Assembly: GCA_015233725.1 (NCBI GenBank)
Contig: JADFXD010000015.1
Location: 1-41,881 of the forward strand
Reading direction: 5' to 3'
From: Nitrospirota bacterium
GTDB lineage: Bacteria > Nitrospirota > Thermodesulfovibrionia > Thermodesulfovibrionales > Magnetobacteriaceae
DNA length: 41,881 nucleotides
Shown here: in pieces, positions 1-9,207 of the stretch
Numbering within the stretch: position 1 is the stretch's first letter
Layout of the letters: each line of letters begins with the position of its first letter
Program-made: the position numbers and the translations under genes
The notes under the pieces: model-generated
The model's input: only the letters and a program-made list of their open reading frames with translations
What the model was told of the DNA's origin: nothing
The model's database searches: none

Positions 1-2
1 AG

Positions 3-884
3 GTCGATATCGCCGGCAGGAGTAATGCCAGGGTGCTGATCATGGGCGAGAGCGGTTCTGGCAAGGAGCTTGTGGCCAGAAACCTGCACCTACAGAGCGA
101 TAGGGCAAACAAGGCATTTGTGGAGGTCAACTGCGTGGCGATCCCAACGGAGCTTATTGAGAGCGAGCTGTTTGGCCACGAGAAGGGGTCATTTACCGGC
201 GCGTTTGAGAAGAAGAAGGGCAAGTTTGAGCTCTCCCACGAGGGCACGCTCTTCCTGGATGAGATCGGCGACATGTCTATGACCACCCAGGCAAAGGTCT
301 TGCGCGTCATAGAGACCCAGGAGTTTCAGCGCGTTGGCGGCAGCAAGAACATAAAGGTGGATGTGCGTATAATCGCCGCCACAAACAAGGACCTCCCCAA
401 GGAGGTTAAGGATGGTAAGTTCCGTGAGGACCTCTTCTTCAGACTCAACGTCATCCCCATAATCGTCCCACCCCTGCGTGAGAGAAAGGAAGACCTGCCG
501 CTGTTGATAGACTTCTTTATGAACCTCTTCGCCACCGAATACGGCAAACCCGTCAAGACCATAGACCATGAGGCTCAAAAGATACTCCACAGCTACGACT
601 GGCCAGGCAATGTCAGGGAGTTGAAGAATACCCTCGAACGCCTGTTCATAATGGTTCAATCCAAGGTAATTACGGGCGCTGAGGTTGCCAATTACAAGAA
701 TACCTCGGTAGACTACTTCGCCTTTGAGACCCTCAGAGAGGCGCGGGATAGCTTTGAAAAGGACTATATAATCAAGCAACTCATAAAGCATAAGTGGAAC
801 GTCTCAAAGACCGCCGAGACCCTGCAGATTGAAAGAAGCAATCTGCACAGAAAGATAAAAAGTTACGGGATAGTCATACCATGA
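3..884 (+). CDS. Sigma-54-dependent transcriptional activator, NtrX/NtrC-like, 5' truncated
   Basis: The reading frame is open to the left edge, so only the AAA+ and DNA-binding parts are present; any receiver domain lies outside the window. The visible protein has Walker A GESGSGKE, the sigma-54 contact loop as GSFTGA (Ser replaces Ala of GAFTGA), Walker B in GTLFLDEIGDM, and the arginine-finger region RLNVIPIIVPPLRER. A C-terminal Fis-type helix-turn-helix follows (WNVSKTAETLQIERSNLHRK). Activators of this family hydrolyse ATP to open sigma-54 RNA polymerase at enhancer-dependent promoters. The HTH wording ERSNLHRKIKSYGI resembles NtrX-type regulators, but the exact subfamily is inferred. 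It overlaps the next gene by 4 bases (ATGA), suggesting one transcript with the M23 peptidase. Confidence 0.93.
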   Translation, partial: VDIAGRSNARVLIMGESGSGKELVARNLHLQSDRANKAFVEVNCVAIPTELIESELFGHEKGSFTGAFEKKKGKFELSHEGTLFLDEIGDMSMTTQAKVLRVIETQEFQRVGGSKNIKVDVRIIAATNKDLPKEVKDGKFREDLFFRLNVIPIIVPPLRERKEDLPLLIDFFMNLFATEYGKPVKTIDHEAQKILHSYDWPGNVRELKNTLERLFIMVQSKVITGAEVANYKNTSVDYFAFETLREARDSFEKDYIIKQLIKHKWNVSKTAETLQIERSNLHRKIKSYGIVIP

Positions 885-2164
885 TGAAGAGACATGCAAC
901 AATAATATTGGCAATTGCCTTGGCATTGCTCATTGCCGTGGGGGCGGCGTTGTTTATCTTCAGGGCGAAGGCGCCAGTCATCGAGGGGCTAAAGGAGGTT
1001 GATTTCCTTCCCGCCAAAAGGGTAGTTGCGCTAAAGCTCACCAGCAACGCTGAGATCAAGTACGTGGAGGTCTCCTTGAGTCAAAATGGTAAGGTGGCCA
1101 CGCTATTGAAGGATATGCCAAAGAGGAAGGCCGTTGAACTGGTCTTGACCGTTGAGCCTGTGAAGCTCTCCCTTAGCGACGGTAAGGCGGAGTTAAGCGT
1201 CAAGGGCGTTGCGGGGCGTTTTGCGACAACCCTTGAGAGTCGCTCTGTCACGATAGACACGATACCACCGGATATATCCCTGATAGACTGCTCCTACATA
1301 ACCGATCAGGGTTCCTCGGCTGCGGCGCTTATCCAGTCCAGGGACGCAAAGAGCGTCTACATCAGGGTGGCAGACAACGTATATCCGGCAACGAACGAGG
1401 TATTGCCGGATAGGCAGAGATATTTCGTTATCTATCCCATAGGGCTGGACCTGCCCATTGACACGCCGATCTTTGCCGAGGCCTTCGATGAGGCCGGAAA
1501 CAAGGCCACTGTGCCCATCAAGACGATATTAAAGAGGACAGTCTACAGGAAGGACACCCTGAAGATCACGGAAGACTTTGTAAAGCGGCACGTCTATCCC
1601 CTCTTAAACACAACCGATATACCCCCGCTTGAGGCCTTTAAGGCCGTCAACGAAAAATGGAGGGCAGAGGCAGAAGAAAAGATAAGGGGGATCACAAAGA
1701 CCAGCGCCAACAAGATGCTCTGGAGCGGGCCTTTCTTGCAGATGAAAAACAGCAAGGTCTTTGCCCGCTTCGGCGACATAAGGAGCTACGAGTACGATGG
1801 TAAGATAGTCAGTAACAGTCGGCACCTGGGGTTTGACCTGGCGTCGTTGAGCAACACCCCCGTAGAGGCGGCTAACACCGGTGTGGTTGTATTTACGGGT
1901 AATCTTGGCATCTATGGCAACGTCGTGATCATTGATCATGGGCTTGGGTTGATGAGCTTTTATGCGCACCTGTCCTCGATTGACGTGGCGGTTGGTCAGC
2001 AGGTGGAGAAGGCCTCGGTCATAGCGCACAGTGGCATGACCGGGTTTGCCGGCGGCGACCATGTGCACTTCTCTATGTTGTTGCACGGGCAGTATGTCAC
2101 CCCCGTGGCGTGGTGGGACAAGATGTGGATAGAAAAACGCATCCTCAAAATCCTCGCCAAATAA
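881..2164 (+). CDS. Membrane-anchored M23 (LytM) family metallopeptidase
   Basis: A 427-residue protein with an N-terminal hydrophobic helix (about residues 7-27) that should anchor it in the inner membrane or act as an uncleaved signal. A long beta-rich spacer leads to a C-terminal LytM domain. Zinc-binding and catalytic residues expected for M23 are visible: H-x3-D in RHLGFD (about 315-319), the YAHL histidine, and HVH near residue 394. M23 enzymes cut peptide cross-links of peptidoglycan; proteins with this layout usually act in the periplasm on septum or envelope remodelling. The start ATG overlaps the stop of the upstream sigma-54 activator by 4 bases, so translation is probably coupled. 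A second ATG follows directly. Confidence 0.9.
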   Translation: MMKRHATIILAIALALLIAVGAALFIFRAKAPVIEGLKEVDFLPAKRVVALKLTSNAEIKYVEVSLSQNGKVATLLKDMPKRKAVELVLTVEPVKLSLSDGKAELSVKGVAGRFATTLESRSVTIDTIPPDISLIDCSYITDQGSSAAALIQSRDAKSVYIRVADNVYPATNEVLPDRQRYFVIYPIGLDLPIDTPIFAEAFDEAGNKATVPIKTILKRTVYRKDTLKITEDFVKRHVYPLLNTTDIPPLEAFKAVNEKWRAEAEEKIRGITKTSANKMLWSGPFLQMKNSKVFARFGDIRSYEYDGKIVSNSRHLGFDLASLSNTPVEAANTGVVVFTGNLGIYGNVVIIDHGLGLMSFYAHLSSIDVAVGQQVEKASVIAHSGMTGFAGGDHVHFSMLLHGQYVTPVAWWDKMWIEKRILKILAK

Positions 2165-2226
2165 AAAAAAGAAAAAGAAACAAAGAGGGACGCCTGGCCG
2201 CCCCCCTTTTTTTTCTTCTTTTCTTT
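2165..2226. terminator. Partial dispersed repeat with T-tract, possible terminator
   Basis: An A/G-rich run starts at the stop codon and is followed by a GC-rich core (ACGCCTGGCCGCCCCCC) and a run of 8 T at 2207-2214. The core is shared with the longer intergenic repeat copies at 4018 and 17221. The T-run after GC-rich sequence would suit rho-independent termination, but the hairpin here is weak. Confidence 0.45.
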
Positions 2227-2234
2227 ATTTTACG

Positions 2235-3701
2235 ATGAGCATTAAGAATATCAGCACGATCCCGCAGCATTTTATCAGGGGCAGGAAGAATGTCTTTTTG
2301 GACTGGCAACTGATAGAGGCGGGTTATGGAATCCCGTTTTGGCGATTCTACCAGGAGAGACATGGCCTGTTGCCGTGGTTAAGCCCCTACGGTATCGAAC
2401 TCAAGGTGATGCGCCCAGAGATAACCGTTGAGCCATTTGTCCACAAAGACCCGCTTGGATTTATCGGGGCCTACAGCACCCTGCTCTATGACAATGACAT
2501 GTATCGCCTGTGGTACGCAACGTATGACTTTAACGAAGATGGCCAGGAATTCGATAAACTCTCCTACATGCAATCAGAGGATTGCAGGAACTGGCAACGC
2601 CCCAACCTTGGCCTCATCCCCTACAAGGGAGCCAGGGATAACAACATCGTCTACGGCCTTGGTCCAAAGGAGTGCGGCGGAGACTTGGGCGCCCACGGGG
2701 CAACGGTCTTTATCGACCCATACGCCCCATCAGAAGAACGATACAAGCTCGCACACCTGGGACCAGCCCAGGAAGGCTATACCCTCCAGAACTGGCTCTA
2801 TGGCGCGACCTCCGCCGATGGCATCCACTGGAGGACACTGCCTGAGCCCATCCTCAAGTACACAAGCGACACACAGTCCGTAGGCCTCTTTGACGAGGAC
2901 AGCGGCAAGTACGTCCTCTACCTGCGTGGCTGGCACCCCAAAAACCGTTACGGCTCAGGTGGCCGCCGCATGATAGCGCGCGCTGACTCCAGGGACTTCA
3001 GGAAGTTCCAGGCGCCAAGACCCATCATCCTGCCACAACCAGCCTGGGGGGCACACACAGATATCTACACAAACAGCTACCACAGATGGCCCGGCGCCGA
3101 TAACGCACACATAATGCTCCCGGCCCTCTACCACAGAGACACAGACACCGTCGATGTCCACCTGGCCCTAAGCCGCGATGCCAACCACTGGTGCTTCCCC
3201 CAAAGCGACCCCATCATCTCCAACGACGACAGACCAGACAAGGTCACCATCTACACGGGCAACGGAATCGTCCCCTACGGCAAGGACCTGTGGGCCTTCC
3301 CCGTGTTCTTTTCGCGCAGGGCACACAACGAGTACACCGACGAACGCCCCGCCCTCTACCTGGCAACCATCAGACAGGATGGCTTTGTCGCAGTGCAGGC
3401 CAATCTAAGGGGCGAGTTCTATACTTATCCGTGCATATTCAGCGGTAGCAGCCTCAGTCTCAACGCCGTCTCATACACCGGGGGCGAGATAAAGGTCGAA
3501 ATCCTGCAGGTCAAGCCGGCCCTGGAACTAACCCCCATCGAAGGCTTCACCCTCCAGGACTGCGACCCCCTCTCAGGAGCCACCCTCTGGCAACCCCTCA
3601 CCTGGAGAGGTAACCCAGATATATCATCCCTGGCCGGTAAGATACTCCGATTCAGATTCTCACTCATAAGGTCGAGACTCCATGCCTTCAGATTCGATTA
3701 A
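2235..3701 (+). CDS. Five-bladed beta-propeller glycosidase-like protein (GH32/GH43 superfamily)
   Basis: A 488-residue soluble protein without a signal peptide. The sequence shows features of the beta-fructosidase/GH43-like propeller superfamily: an early acidic motif before an aromatic-rich blade (GFIGAYSTLLYDNDMYRLWY), YMQSEDCRNWQRP typical of a propeller blade that reads substrate, and HGATVFIDPYAPSEERYKL. The superfamily hydrolyses or rearranges glycosidic bonds; such genes without a secretion signal often sit in polysaccharide or cell-wall clusters. I cannot name a substrate. No Shine-Dalgarno sequence precedes the ATG; the upstream bases are the pyrimidine end of a repeat fragment. Product class is inferred from motif style only. 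Confidence 0.7.
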   Translation: MSIKNISTIPQHFIRGRKNVFLDWQLIEAGYGIPFWRFYQERHGLLPWLSPYGIELKVMRPEITVEPFVHKDPLGFIGAYSTLLYDNDMYRLWYATYDFNEDGQEFDKLSYMQSEDCRNWQRPNLGLIPYKGARDNNIVYGLGPKECGGDLGAHGATVFIDPYAPSEERYKLAHLGPAQEGYTLQNWLYGATSADGIHWRTLPEPILKYTSDTQSVGLFDEDSGKYVLYLRGWHPKNRYGSGGRRMIARADSRDFRKFQAPRPIILPQPAWGAHTDIYTNSYHRWPGADNAHIMLPALYHRDTDTVDVHLALSRDANHWCFPQSDPIISNDDRPDKVTIYTGNGIVPYGKDLWAFPVFFSRRAHNEYTDERPALYLATIRQDGFVAVQANLRGEFYTYPCIFSGSSLSLNAVSYTGGEIKVEILQVKPALELTPIEGFTLQDCDPLSGATLWQPLTWRGNPDISSLAGKILRFRFSLIRSRLHAFRFD

Positions 3702-3817
3702 AAAACTGAAATTGACATTTTATATCCACTTTTGATATCCTAGAAAATAGGAAGGTAGCACCCATTTGATACAGTGGGAAGTTGTTTATTACTGTTGTAA
3801 GATAAGGAGGTTTAGCT

Positions 3818-4012
3818 ATGTTGAAAAATGAGCTTATTTGCCCGGAATGCAAAGGTAAGAAAACAGTTGAAGGCTCCACCGTGTGCAATATGGAATGGAG
3901 AGCCAACAAACCCGAGGATGAACTGGATGACTGCATCACTGAACCTGAAAAGCAATGCCCTGTGTGCCACGGGAGCGGTTACATAAAAGAAGCCGCATGT
4001 GAGCACGCATAG
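3818..4012 (+). CDS. Small zinc-ribbon protein
   Basis: A 64-residue protein with two CxxC pairs: CPECKGKKT near the N terminus and CPVCHGSGY near the C terminus. The second resembles a DnaJ-type CxxCxGxG zinc module. Two further cysteines are present. A strong ribosome-binding site (AAGGAGG) lies about 8 bases before the ATG, so it is very likely translated. It is not close enough to neighbours to be called part of an operon. Role unknown; a one-zinc structural or nucleic-acid-binding protein is possible. Confidence 0.75.
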   Translation: MLKNELICPECKGKKTVEGSTVCNMEWRANKPEDELDDCITEPEKQCPVCHGSGYIKEAACEHA

Positions 4013-4017
4013 TTAGA

Positions 4018-4118
4018 AGAAGAAGAAAGAAGGGGGGAACGCCTGGCCGCCCCCCCTCAGACCCCCCTGCAAGGGGAGGGGCGAGGCGCCCCGGCCACGA
4101 AGATGTCCCCTTGACCCC
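4018..4118 (-). repeat. Dispersed intergenic repeat, long form
   Basis: Read on the minus strand it begins GGGGTCAAGGGGAC, contains an inner GC-rich hairpin, closes the outer stem with TCCCCTTGCAGGGG in inverted form, and ends in a C/T tract. The purine side of that end starts 5 bases after the stop codon at 4012. Shares its core with the copy at 17221. Confidence 0.8.
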
Positions 4119-4179
4119 ATAAAAGTGGCACATCTTTTGTGTTTAATCAAATCTAAATCTGCTATAATACGAAATCCTT

Positions 4180-5763
4180 ATGATCTTAAAGAATAAGCTC
4201 TTAGTTAGTTACCTCATTACGGGCGTCTTGATTGTTATTTTGGCGGCGTATGAATATGTAAGCTTTATTGATATAAGGAAAGAGATACAGTATCTTGAGA
4301 TGACCGACACGGTAAGAAGCAAGTGTCTGCAGCTCAGGAGGCATGAGAAGAACTTTTTCATATATGGGGCTTCTGAGATGGATACCAGGGAGTTTAATCG
4401 GCATCTCAATGATCTGCGTATCATCTTGGCCAATGGCGTAAGAGGCACCAGTAGGGGAAAGATAGTTGAGCTTCGCGGCGTTTTAGACCGATATTCCGGG
4501 TTGTTTAAGGGGATAGAGACTGAATCCAGGACGTTGGCCGAAAACATCAAGAAGCTGCCTATGCCAAATGGCAGCAATATTATACCGATACTGGAGCTAT
4601 CTTTTATGGAACACCCCCAGAGTGTGGGGATGTTTTTAAGGGAGACCTTTGCCCTCTTGCCCGATAATAATATTATTGCTGAAATGGAGCGACTGGATGC
4701 CAGCATCAGGGAACTCAGGAGGTATGGAGAGAAGATGGTAACACTCTCCAATGAACTTGACAAGATGGCAAGGGCCAACGTCAACAAGACCATTGAGACC
4801 TCCCAGTTGGCAATACTGGTGTTTGTTCCTCTTTTTTTGATCGCGGGTATCAGTATGTCCTTTCTGATTAGCGCGAACATGGCCAACAGACTCAACATGT
4901 TGGCAACAATAATGGAGAGTACCGGCAAGGGGATATTTGACAGAAGGTACATACTGCCTGATAACTGGAATACCAAGGACGAAATCGGAATGGTCTTTGA
5001 TAAGTTCAACGAAATGGCTACTCAGCTCAAGAAAAGGGAGGTGGATATTGAAAACAAGAACAGGGAACTCCTGCAGACCAAAAAACTCGCGGCAATCGGG
5101 ACGTTGACCTCAGGGGTTGCCCATGAACTCAACAACCCGTTAAACAATATATACCTATCCGCGCAGGTGTTGCTGAGAGAGGCTGGTGAGGGCGCTACCC
5201 CTTACATGTTAAAGACGATCAGGGATATGATGAGTCAGACCAAGCGGGTCAAGGGTATAATTGGCGATCTGCTTTACTTTGCCAGGGGAAGGGAACTGGT
5301 CGCCACCCACAGCGACATAAACAGGATAATCCGCTATGCCTTCAAGACGGTAGCGGCCTCCGTGGATGTGCAAAGGGTGGAATTCTCCCTCATCTGCGGC
5401 GACGCTGAGGCATACGCAAACGTTGACCCCGAACAGATAGAGAGGGTGTTTATAAACCTTTTTACCAATGCGGTGGAGTCAATGAAATCCGAGGGCACTC
5501 TCACAGTTGAGGTGCAAAGGCAACAGGACGTCTATGAGATCATGGTGTCAGACACCGGGCCGGGGATAGACAAGGAAAATATGGATAAGATATTTGAGCC
5601 TTTTTTCTCCACAAAGGAAAAAGGCACCGGATTAGGCCTCTCTATAGTGTATAATATAATACAAAAACATGGCGGTGACATACGGGTCGACAGGACAAGA
5701 CAAGCGACCTTTATAATCACCTTGCCCGTGGAGAAAGATGGCGCTAAGGGTTCTGATAGCTGA
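4180..5763 (+). CDS. Membrane sensor histidine kinase with HAMP domain
   Basis: A 527-residue protein. Transmembrane helix 1 is about residues 7-30, an extracytoplasmic helical sensor follows, and helix 2 is about 208-230. A HAMP linker comes next, then the dimerisation/phosphoacceptor helix with H315 in the H-box SGVAHELNNPL. The ATP-binding domain shows the N-box NLFTNAVESM, G1 SDTGPGID, F-box FEPFFSTK and G2 GTGLGLS. It should autophosphorylate and pass phosphate to the sigma-54 regulator that overlaps its 3' end by 26 bases. The sensory ligand is unknown. A TATAAT box at 4163-4168 lies only 11 bases before the ATG and no ribosome-binding site is visible, so the transcript may be leaderless. 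Confidence 0.94.
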   Translation: MILKNKLLVSYLITGVLIVILAAYEYVSFIDIRKEIQYLEMTDTVRSKCLQLRRHEKNFFIYGASEMDTREFNRHLNDLRIILANGVRGTSRGKIVELRGVLDRYSGLFKGIETESRTLAENIKKLPMPNGSNIIPILELSFMEHPQSVGMFLRETFALLPDNNIIAEMERLDASIRELRRYGEKMVTLSNELDKMARANVNKTIETSQLAILVFVPLFLIAGISMSFLISANMANRLNMLATIMESTGKGIFDRRYILPDNWNTKDEIGMVFDKFNEMATQLKKREVDIENKNRELLQTKKLAAIGTLTSGVAHELNNPLNNIYLSAQVLLREAGEGATPYMLKTIRDMMSQTKRVKGIIGDLLYFARGRELVATHSDINRIIRYAFKTVAASVDVQRVEFSLICGDAEAYANVDPEQIERVFINLFTNAVESMKSEGTLTVEVQRQQDVYEIMVSDTGPGIDKENMDKIFEPFFSTKEKGTGLGLSIVYNIIQKHGGDIRVDRTRQATFIITLPVEKDGAKGSDS

Positions 5764-7075
5764 GGACGAGGACATAACCCTCGAACATGTTGTATACATG
5801 TTGACAAAGGAGGGACATGAGGTCTATGGGGTCAGTAACGGCCTTGACGCCCTTGACAGGATAGAGAGGGAGGGGTTTGATGTCGTCATCTCCGACGTCA
5901 AGATGCCGAAACTAACCGGTATTGAGCTCCTTGAAAAGGTCAAACAAAGGTGCCCCGAGACAGAGGTGATCGTAATGACCGCCTTTGGCAGTATCGAGTC
6001 GGCGGTTGCGGCGATGAAAAAAGGCGCCTACGATTACATAACAAAGCCATTCGAGTTTGACGAAATCATAATCAAGCTAAAAAAGATAGAAAGACACAAG
6101 TCATTAATAAAAGAAAACGCCGCCCTGCGCGCCTCCATACAACGTACCCAGGAGACAACCCTCATCGCTGAGAGCCCTTCAATGAGGCGTGTACTTCAGA
6201 TGGTCAACGGCATCAAGGACGCCCATTGCAGCGTACTGCTCACGGGGGAGAGCGGCACCGGAAAGACAATGATTGCCCGTGCGATCCACCATAGCGGGGG
6301 GCACGCTGAGATGCCAATGCTGGATATCAACTGCGCCACCCTCAGCGAGGAGCTCCTCCAGAGTGAGTTGTTTGGTCACGAGGCCGGGGCATTTACCGGG
6401 GCCGTTAAGATGAAGCGTGGGCTCGTTGAGATGGCCGACACCGGCACGCTGTTCCTGGATGAGATAGCCGAGATGTCTGCATCGCTTCAGGCCAAGCTGT
6501 TGAAGTTCCTTGAAGATGGCAAGTTCTTCAGGGTTGGAGGCATCAAACCTATCAAGGTTGACGTCAGGGTGATTGCCGCCACAAACAAGGACATCTCTGA
6601 GCTTATAGCGCAGAAGTTGTTCAGGAGCGACCTCTACTACAGATTAAACGTCATGGAGATACACATCCCCCCGCTGAGAGACAGAAGAGAAGACATCGAA
6701 CCATTATGTGCGTATTTCCTGCAAAGGCACTGCCTGCGCTACACCAAGAAGATTACCACCTTCACAACGACAGTCCTGGATATCCTGAGGCATTACCCAT
6801 TTCCAGGAAACGTCAGAGAACTCGATAATCTAATCGAACGGGCAGTGATCCTGGAAACTGGCAAATCAATAACCCCCGATAGCCTGCCCAAACAACTCAC
6901 CCAACTCCATACATCCAAAGAAACCGATACCAACATCGTAAGCATCGACGAAATGACCAGACAATACGCTAAAAAAGCAGTAGACATCCTGGGAGGTAAT
7001 AAATCCCAGGCCGCCGAGCTACTAGGTATCTCAAGAACCAGCCTGTGGAAACTGCTAAAAGAAGAAGATTCCTGA
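5738..7075 (+). CDS. Sigma-54-dependent response regulator, NtrC family
   Basis: A complete 445-residue three-domain regulator. The receiver domain has the acidic pair in LIAEDED, phosphoacceptor D53 (ISDVKMPK), T81 and K103 (ITKPFE). The AAA+ domain has Walker A GESGTGKT (about 170-177), an intact GAFTGA loop (217-222) and Walker B GTLFLDEIAEM (about 237). A Fis-type HTH closes the protein (NKSQAAELLGISRTSLWKLL). It is the cognate partner of the overlapping histidine kinase and activates sigma-54 promoters. Its targets cannot be read from the window; a weak -24/-12-like sequence sits before the kinase gene (see rejected items). Confidence 0.95.
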   Translation: MALRVLIAEDEDITLEHVVYMLTKEGHEVYGVSNGLDALDRIEREGFDVVISDVKMPKLTGIELLEKVKQRCPETEVIVMTAFGSIESAVAAMKKGAYDYITKPFEFDEIIIKLKKIERHKSLIKENAALRASIQRTQETTLIAESPSMRRVLQMVNGIKDAHCSVLLTGESGTGKTMIARAIHHSGGHAEMPMLDINCATLSEELLQSELFGHEAGAFTGAVKMKRGLVEMADTGTLFLDEIAEMSASLQAKLLKFLEDGKFFRVGGIKPIKVDVRVIAATNKDISELIAQKLFRSDLYYRLNVMEIHIPPLRDRREDIEPLCAYFLQRHCLRYTKKITTFTTTVLDILRHYPFPGNVRELDNLIERAVILETGKSITPDSLPKQLTQLHTSKETDTNIVSIDEMTRQYAKKAVDILGGNKSQAAELLGISRTSLWKLLKEEDS

Positions 7076-7120
7076 TGAAGTCAGATGTAAATAGCGCCCC
7101 CCCCCATAGTAAGCATTATG

Positions 7121-7193
7121 GCGCGTCAAGGGGACTTCTTCGTGCCCGGCCAGGAGCGTCCTGGAGTGACAAGAAGCGGCGCCACCGCCAGTG
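7121..7193 (+). repeat. Diverged dispersed intergenic repeat
   Basis: Begins GTCAAGGGGACTTCTTCGTG and continues through GGCCAGGAG...CCTGGAGTGACAAGAAG. These modules also occur in the copies at 12997, 36755 (reverse) and 41537. The far end with the C/T tract is missing or decayed. The surrounding 7076-7300 holds no recognisable gene. Confidence 0.55.
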
Positions 7194-7300
7194 CCCTGTT
7201 TAACCGACCGTCAATGTAACCGGAGTCGATGTTGGGGTAGGCGCAGGTGTAGGTGTATCTTCTTTATATTTCATGGTAACTATACTTTTACACCTTCTGG

Positions 7301-7320
7301 ATTCCTGTTTACACAGGAAT
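7301..7320. repeat. Short palindromic hairpin, dRS3/REP-like
   Basis: A perfect inverted repeat of ATTCCTGT and ACAGGAAT around a 4-base loop. It resembles the ATTCC...GGAAT palindromes common in bacterial intergenic repeats. A second, related palindrome lies 30 bases downstream. Confidence 0.6.
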
Positions 7321-7349
7321 GACACACTTAGAAAAAGGCTATTACTGTC

Positions 7350-7369
7350 ATTCCAGCGAAAGCTGGAAT
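7350..7369. repeat. Short palindromic hairpin, dRS3/REP-like, with GAAA loop
   Basis: Perfect inverted repeat ATTCCAGC / GCTGGAAT around a GAAA tetraloop, preceded by GTC and followed by CC, as in widespread GTCATTCC-type repeats. It forms a pair with the hairpin at 7301 and directly precedes the transposase remnant. Confidence 0.65.
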
Positions 7370-7401
7370 CCTTGTCTTTAAACCATAAAAATAATCTTGC
7401 C

Positions 7402-7851
7402 ATGTTTTTTCAAGATGATACGGGATACTATAAGAAGTTATTAAGGTACAAGGAAACACCATCGGAAGAAGTAGCAAAGGGATTAGACGAGGATTTTGAT
7501 AAAGTATTCTGGCAACAGACAGGATATAGGGAGTTGGATGAAAGGATACTGAAGACATTTCCAAAAAAAGAGGAAATGCTAAAGGTACTGAAATACCCGG
7601 AGATACCGTTACACAATAATGGTACAGAACTAGAAGCAAGGGTTCAGGTAAGGTATAGAGATGTGAGTTTACAGACAAAAACAGATGAAGGTACAAAGGC
7701 AAAGGATTCTTTTTTATCAGTTATCCGAACTGCTAAAAAGTTGGGAGTGAATGCCTATAGATATATATCTGATAGGATAAGCAGACAATTTAAGATGCCA
7801 GCCTTATCTGATATCATCAGAAGTAAGACAGAAGGATTGTCAACAGGGTAA
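7402..7851 (+). pseudogene. IS66-like transposase, C-terminal remnant
   Basis: About 150 residues matching the end of a DDE transposase of IS66-like style. The segment EIPLHNNGTELEARVQVRYR recalls the PLDNN-E-R block around the last catalytic acid, and RTAKKLGVNAYRYISDRIS the conserved tail. The usual N-terminal two thirds (DDE core start, zinc region) are missing, so it cannot be active. The frame is open further upstream, but that part runs through palindromic repeats and is not transposase. Family assignment is from motif memory. Confidence 0.65.
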
Positions 7852-7975
7852 AAAGGTGTTTACCATGAAACTTAAAGAGGATACGAAAATATATTGATTA
7901 TTCTGTCAGGAAAATACTACAATAGGATCATCGGGAGCCGTAGGCGCCTAAAAAACAACAAAGGAGGACACTCAG

Positions 7976-8455
7976 ATGAAACGTTTTGTTGTAATTGGGG
8001 TAGTGGCGATGTTTTTTGTAACGGCCATAGTGGTTAGCGCAAACGCCCAGCCCAGATGCGGCAGAGGAAGCTACAGCGGCTGGGGTTGCACAGGTCAGGG
8101 GCAGGGTCGGTATCAGAGGATGTATGACCCTCAAACCGTAACAACCATTGCAGGCGTGGTGGAAGCGGTTGAGCAGTTTGCTCCGTTAAAGGGTATGTCC
8201 TACGGGATACATCTCCGGGTTAAGACGCAAGAGGGCAGCATATCAGTGCATGTTGGACCGGCAGGGTATGTAGAAAAACAGCAAGTAAAGATACAGGTCG
8301 GTGACAACATCGAGGTGACTGGTTCCAAGGTCACGTTTAATAATGAACCAGCAATAATAGCTGCCGAAATCAAAAAGGATGGCGCCATATTAAGCCTACG
8401 AAACGACAGCGGTATCCCCAACTGGGCAGGCTCCGGCATGGGCAGAAGAAGATAA
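7976..8455 (+). CDS. Secreted small protein with OB-fold-like domain
   Basis: A 159-residue protein with a clear signal peptide: MKRF, a hydrophobic core, and an ANA-Q cleavage site near residue 24. The mature N terminus is Gly/Arg/Gln-rich and carries two cysteines. From about residue 55 a beta-rich domain runs through TTIAGVVEAV, LRVKTQEGSISVHVGP, VGDNIEVTGSKV and IIAAEIKKDG. That rhythm is typical of small periplasmic OB-fold proteins. A strong ribosome-binding site (AAAGGAGG) precedes the ATG. It stands alone between transposase remnants; function unknown. Confidence 0.8.
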   Translation: MKRFVVIGVVAMFFVTAIVVSANAQPRCGRGSYSGWGCTGQGQGRYQRMYDPQTVTTIAGVVEAVEQFAPLKGMSYGIHLRVKTQEGSISVHVGPAGYVEKQQVKIQVGDNIEVTGSKVTFNNEPAIIAAEIKKDGAILSLRNDSGIPNWAGSGMGRRR

Positions 8456-8459
8456 GACA

Positions 8460-8500
8460 AGAGAAAGAAGGGGGCCGCCCTTGGCTCAGTTTGGCAAAGC
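8460..8500. repeat. Short fragment of dispersed intergenic repeat
   Basis: Starting 5 bases after the stop codon at 8455, an A/G tract (GAGAAAGAAGGGGGCCGCCC) matches the purine end of the dispersed repeat; the rest is lost. A second scrap, AAAGAAAGGGGCGGCTCCGC, lies at about 8571-8590 next to the IS110 remnant. Confidence 0.4.
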
Positions 8501-8594
8501 CCTCACTTCTTTCCATCTTCTTGTTATAATTAATTATTATATAGCGCGTTTCGATTGTATGCGATACAAAGAAAGAAAGGGGCGGCTCCGCACA

Positions 8595-9111
8595 ATAGCA
8601 GATACGATAGCTCAGGTCGTTGCGGCAATGAAACCGTATATGACGTAATGGAACTTATTACAGACCATTCCAGGCGTAAACGAAATAAGTGCTGCGATGT
8701 TACTGGCGGAGATTGGAACTGACATGAGTGTATTTGGTAGTAAGGACAGGATATGCTCATGGGCAGGAGTATGCCCTGGGAATAACGAAAGTGCAGGAAA
8801 AAAAAGAGTGGTCGGTCGTGCAAAGGAAATCGTTACGTTAAGCAATTATTGTGTGAATCAGCCTCAAGCGCTATTAAAACCAAAAGCCATTTCAATGGTG
8901 TATACAAGGGGCTTGTGATAAGACGGCCCGGCACAAGCGTGCTATAGTAGCTGTAGGGCACAAGATATTGGAGGTAATCTATACACTACTGAATAAGAAA
9001 GAACCTTATAGCGATCCAAATATAGATTATGAAGCCTTGCAAGTAAAGCGCAACGCTCCAAGGTGGATGCGAATCTTAAAGAAATTTGGATATGTAAGGA
9101 AGAAGACATAG
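8595..9111 (+). pseudogene. IS110-family transposase remnant, stop codon plus two frameshifts
   Basis: Joining three frames gives the C-terminal Transposase_20 half of an IS110-family enzyme: QTIPGVNEISAAMLLAEIG, SWAGVCPGNNESAGKKR, then in the next frame GNRYVKQLLCESASSAI and SHFNGVYKGLVIRR, and in the third frame HKRAIVAVGHKILEVIYTLL. An in-frame TAA interrupts at 8646-8648. One shift is at the A8 run near 8800, the second near 8930. The DEDD N-terminal domain is absent. This is a dead insertion element. Confidence 0.85.
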
Positions 9112-9207
9112 AATCTCATTGCAAAAAAAAACTGTCATAGACGGTGAGGGGTAGGTTTGTGTCTTAACTCAATAGGATTTTCACGGTAAATCTGCTATAA
9201 GTTTACA

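Noticed and set aside
189-791. A 200-codon minus-strand frame opposite the first sigma-54 activator.
   Set aside because: The plus strand carries all AAA+ and HTH motifs; the antisense product matches nothing I know.
4126-4141. A -24/-12-like sigma-54 site before the histidine kinase: TGGCAC, five bases, TTGTG.
   Set aside because: The essential GC at -12 is GT, and a TATAAT box sits between it and the start. Possible but too weak to list as a promoter.
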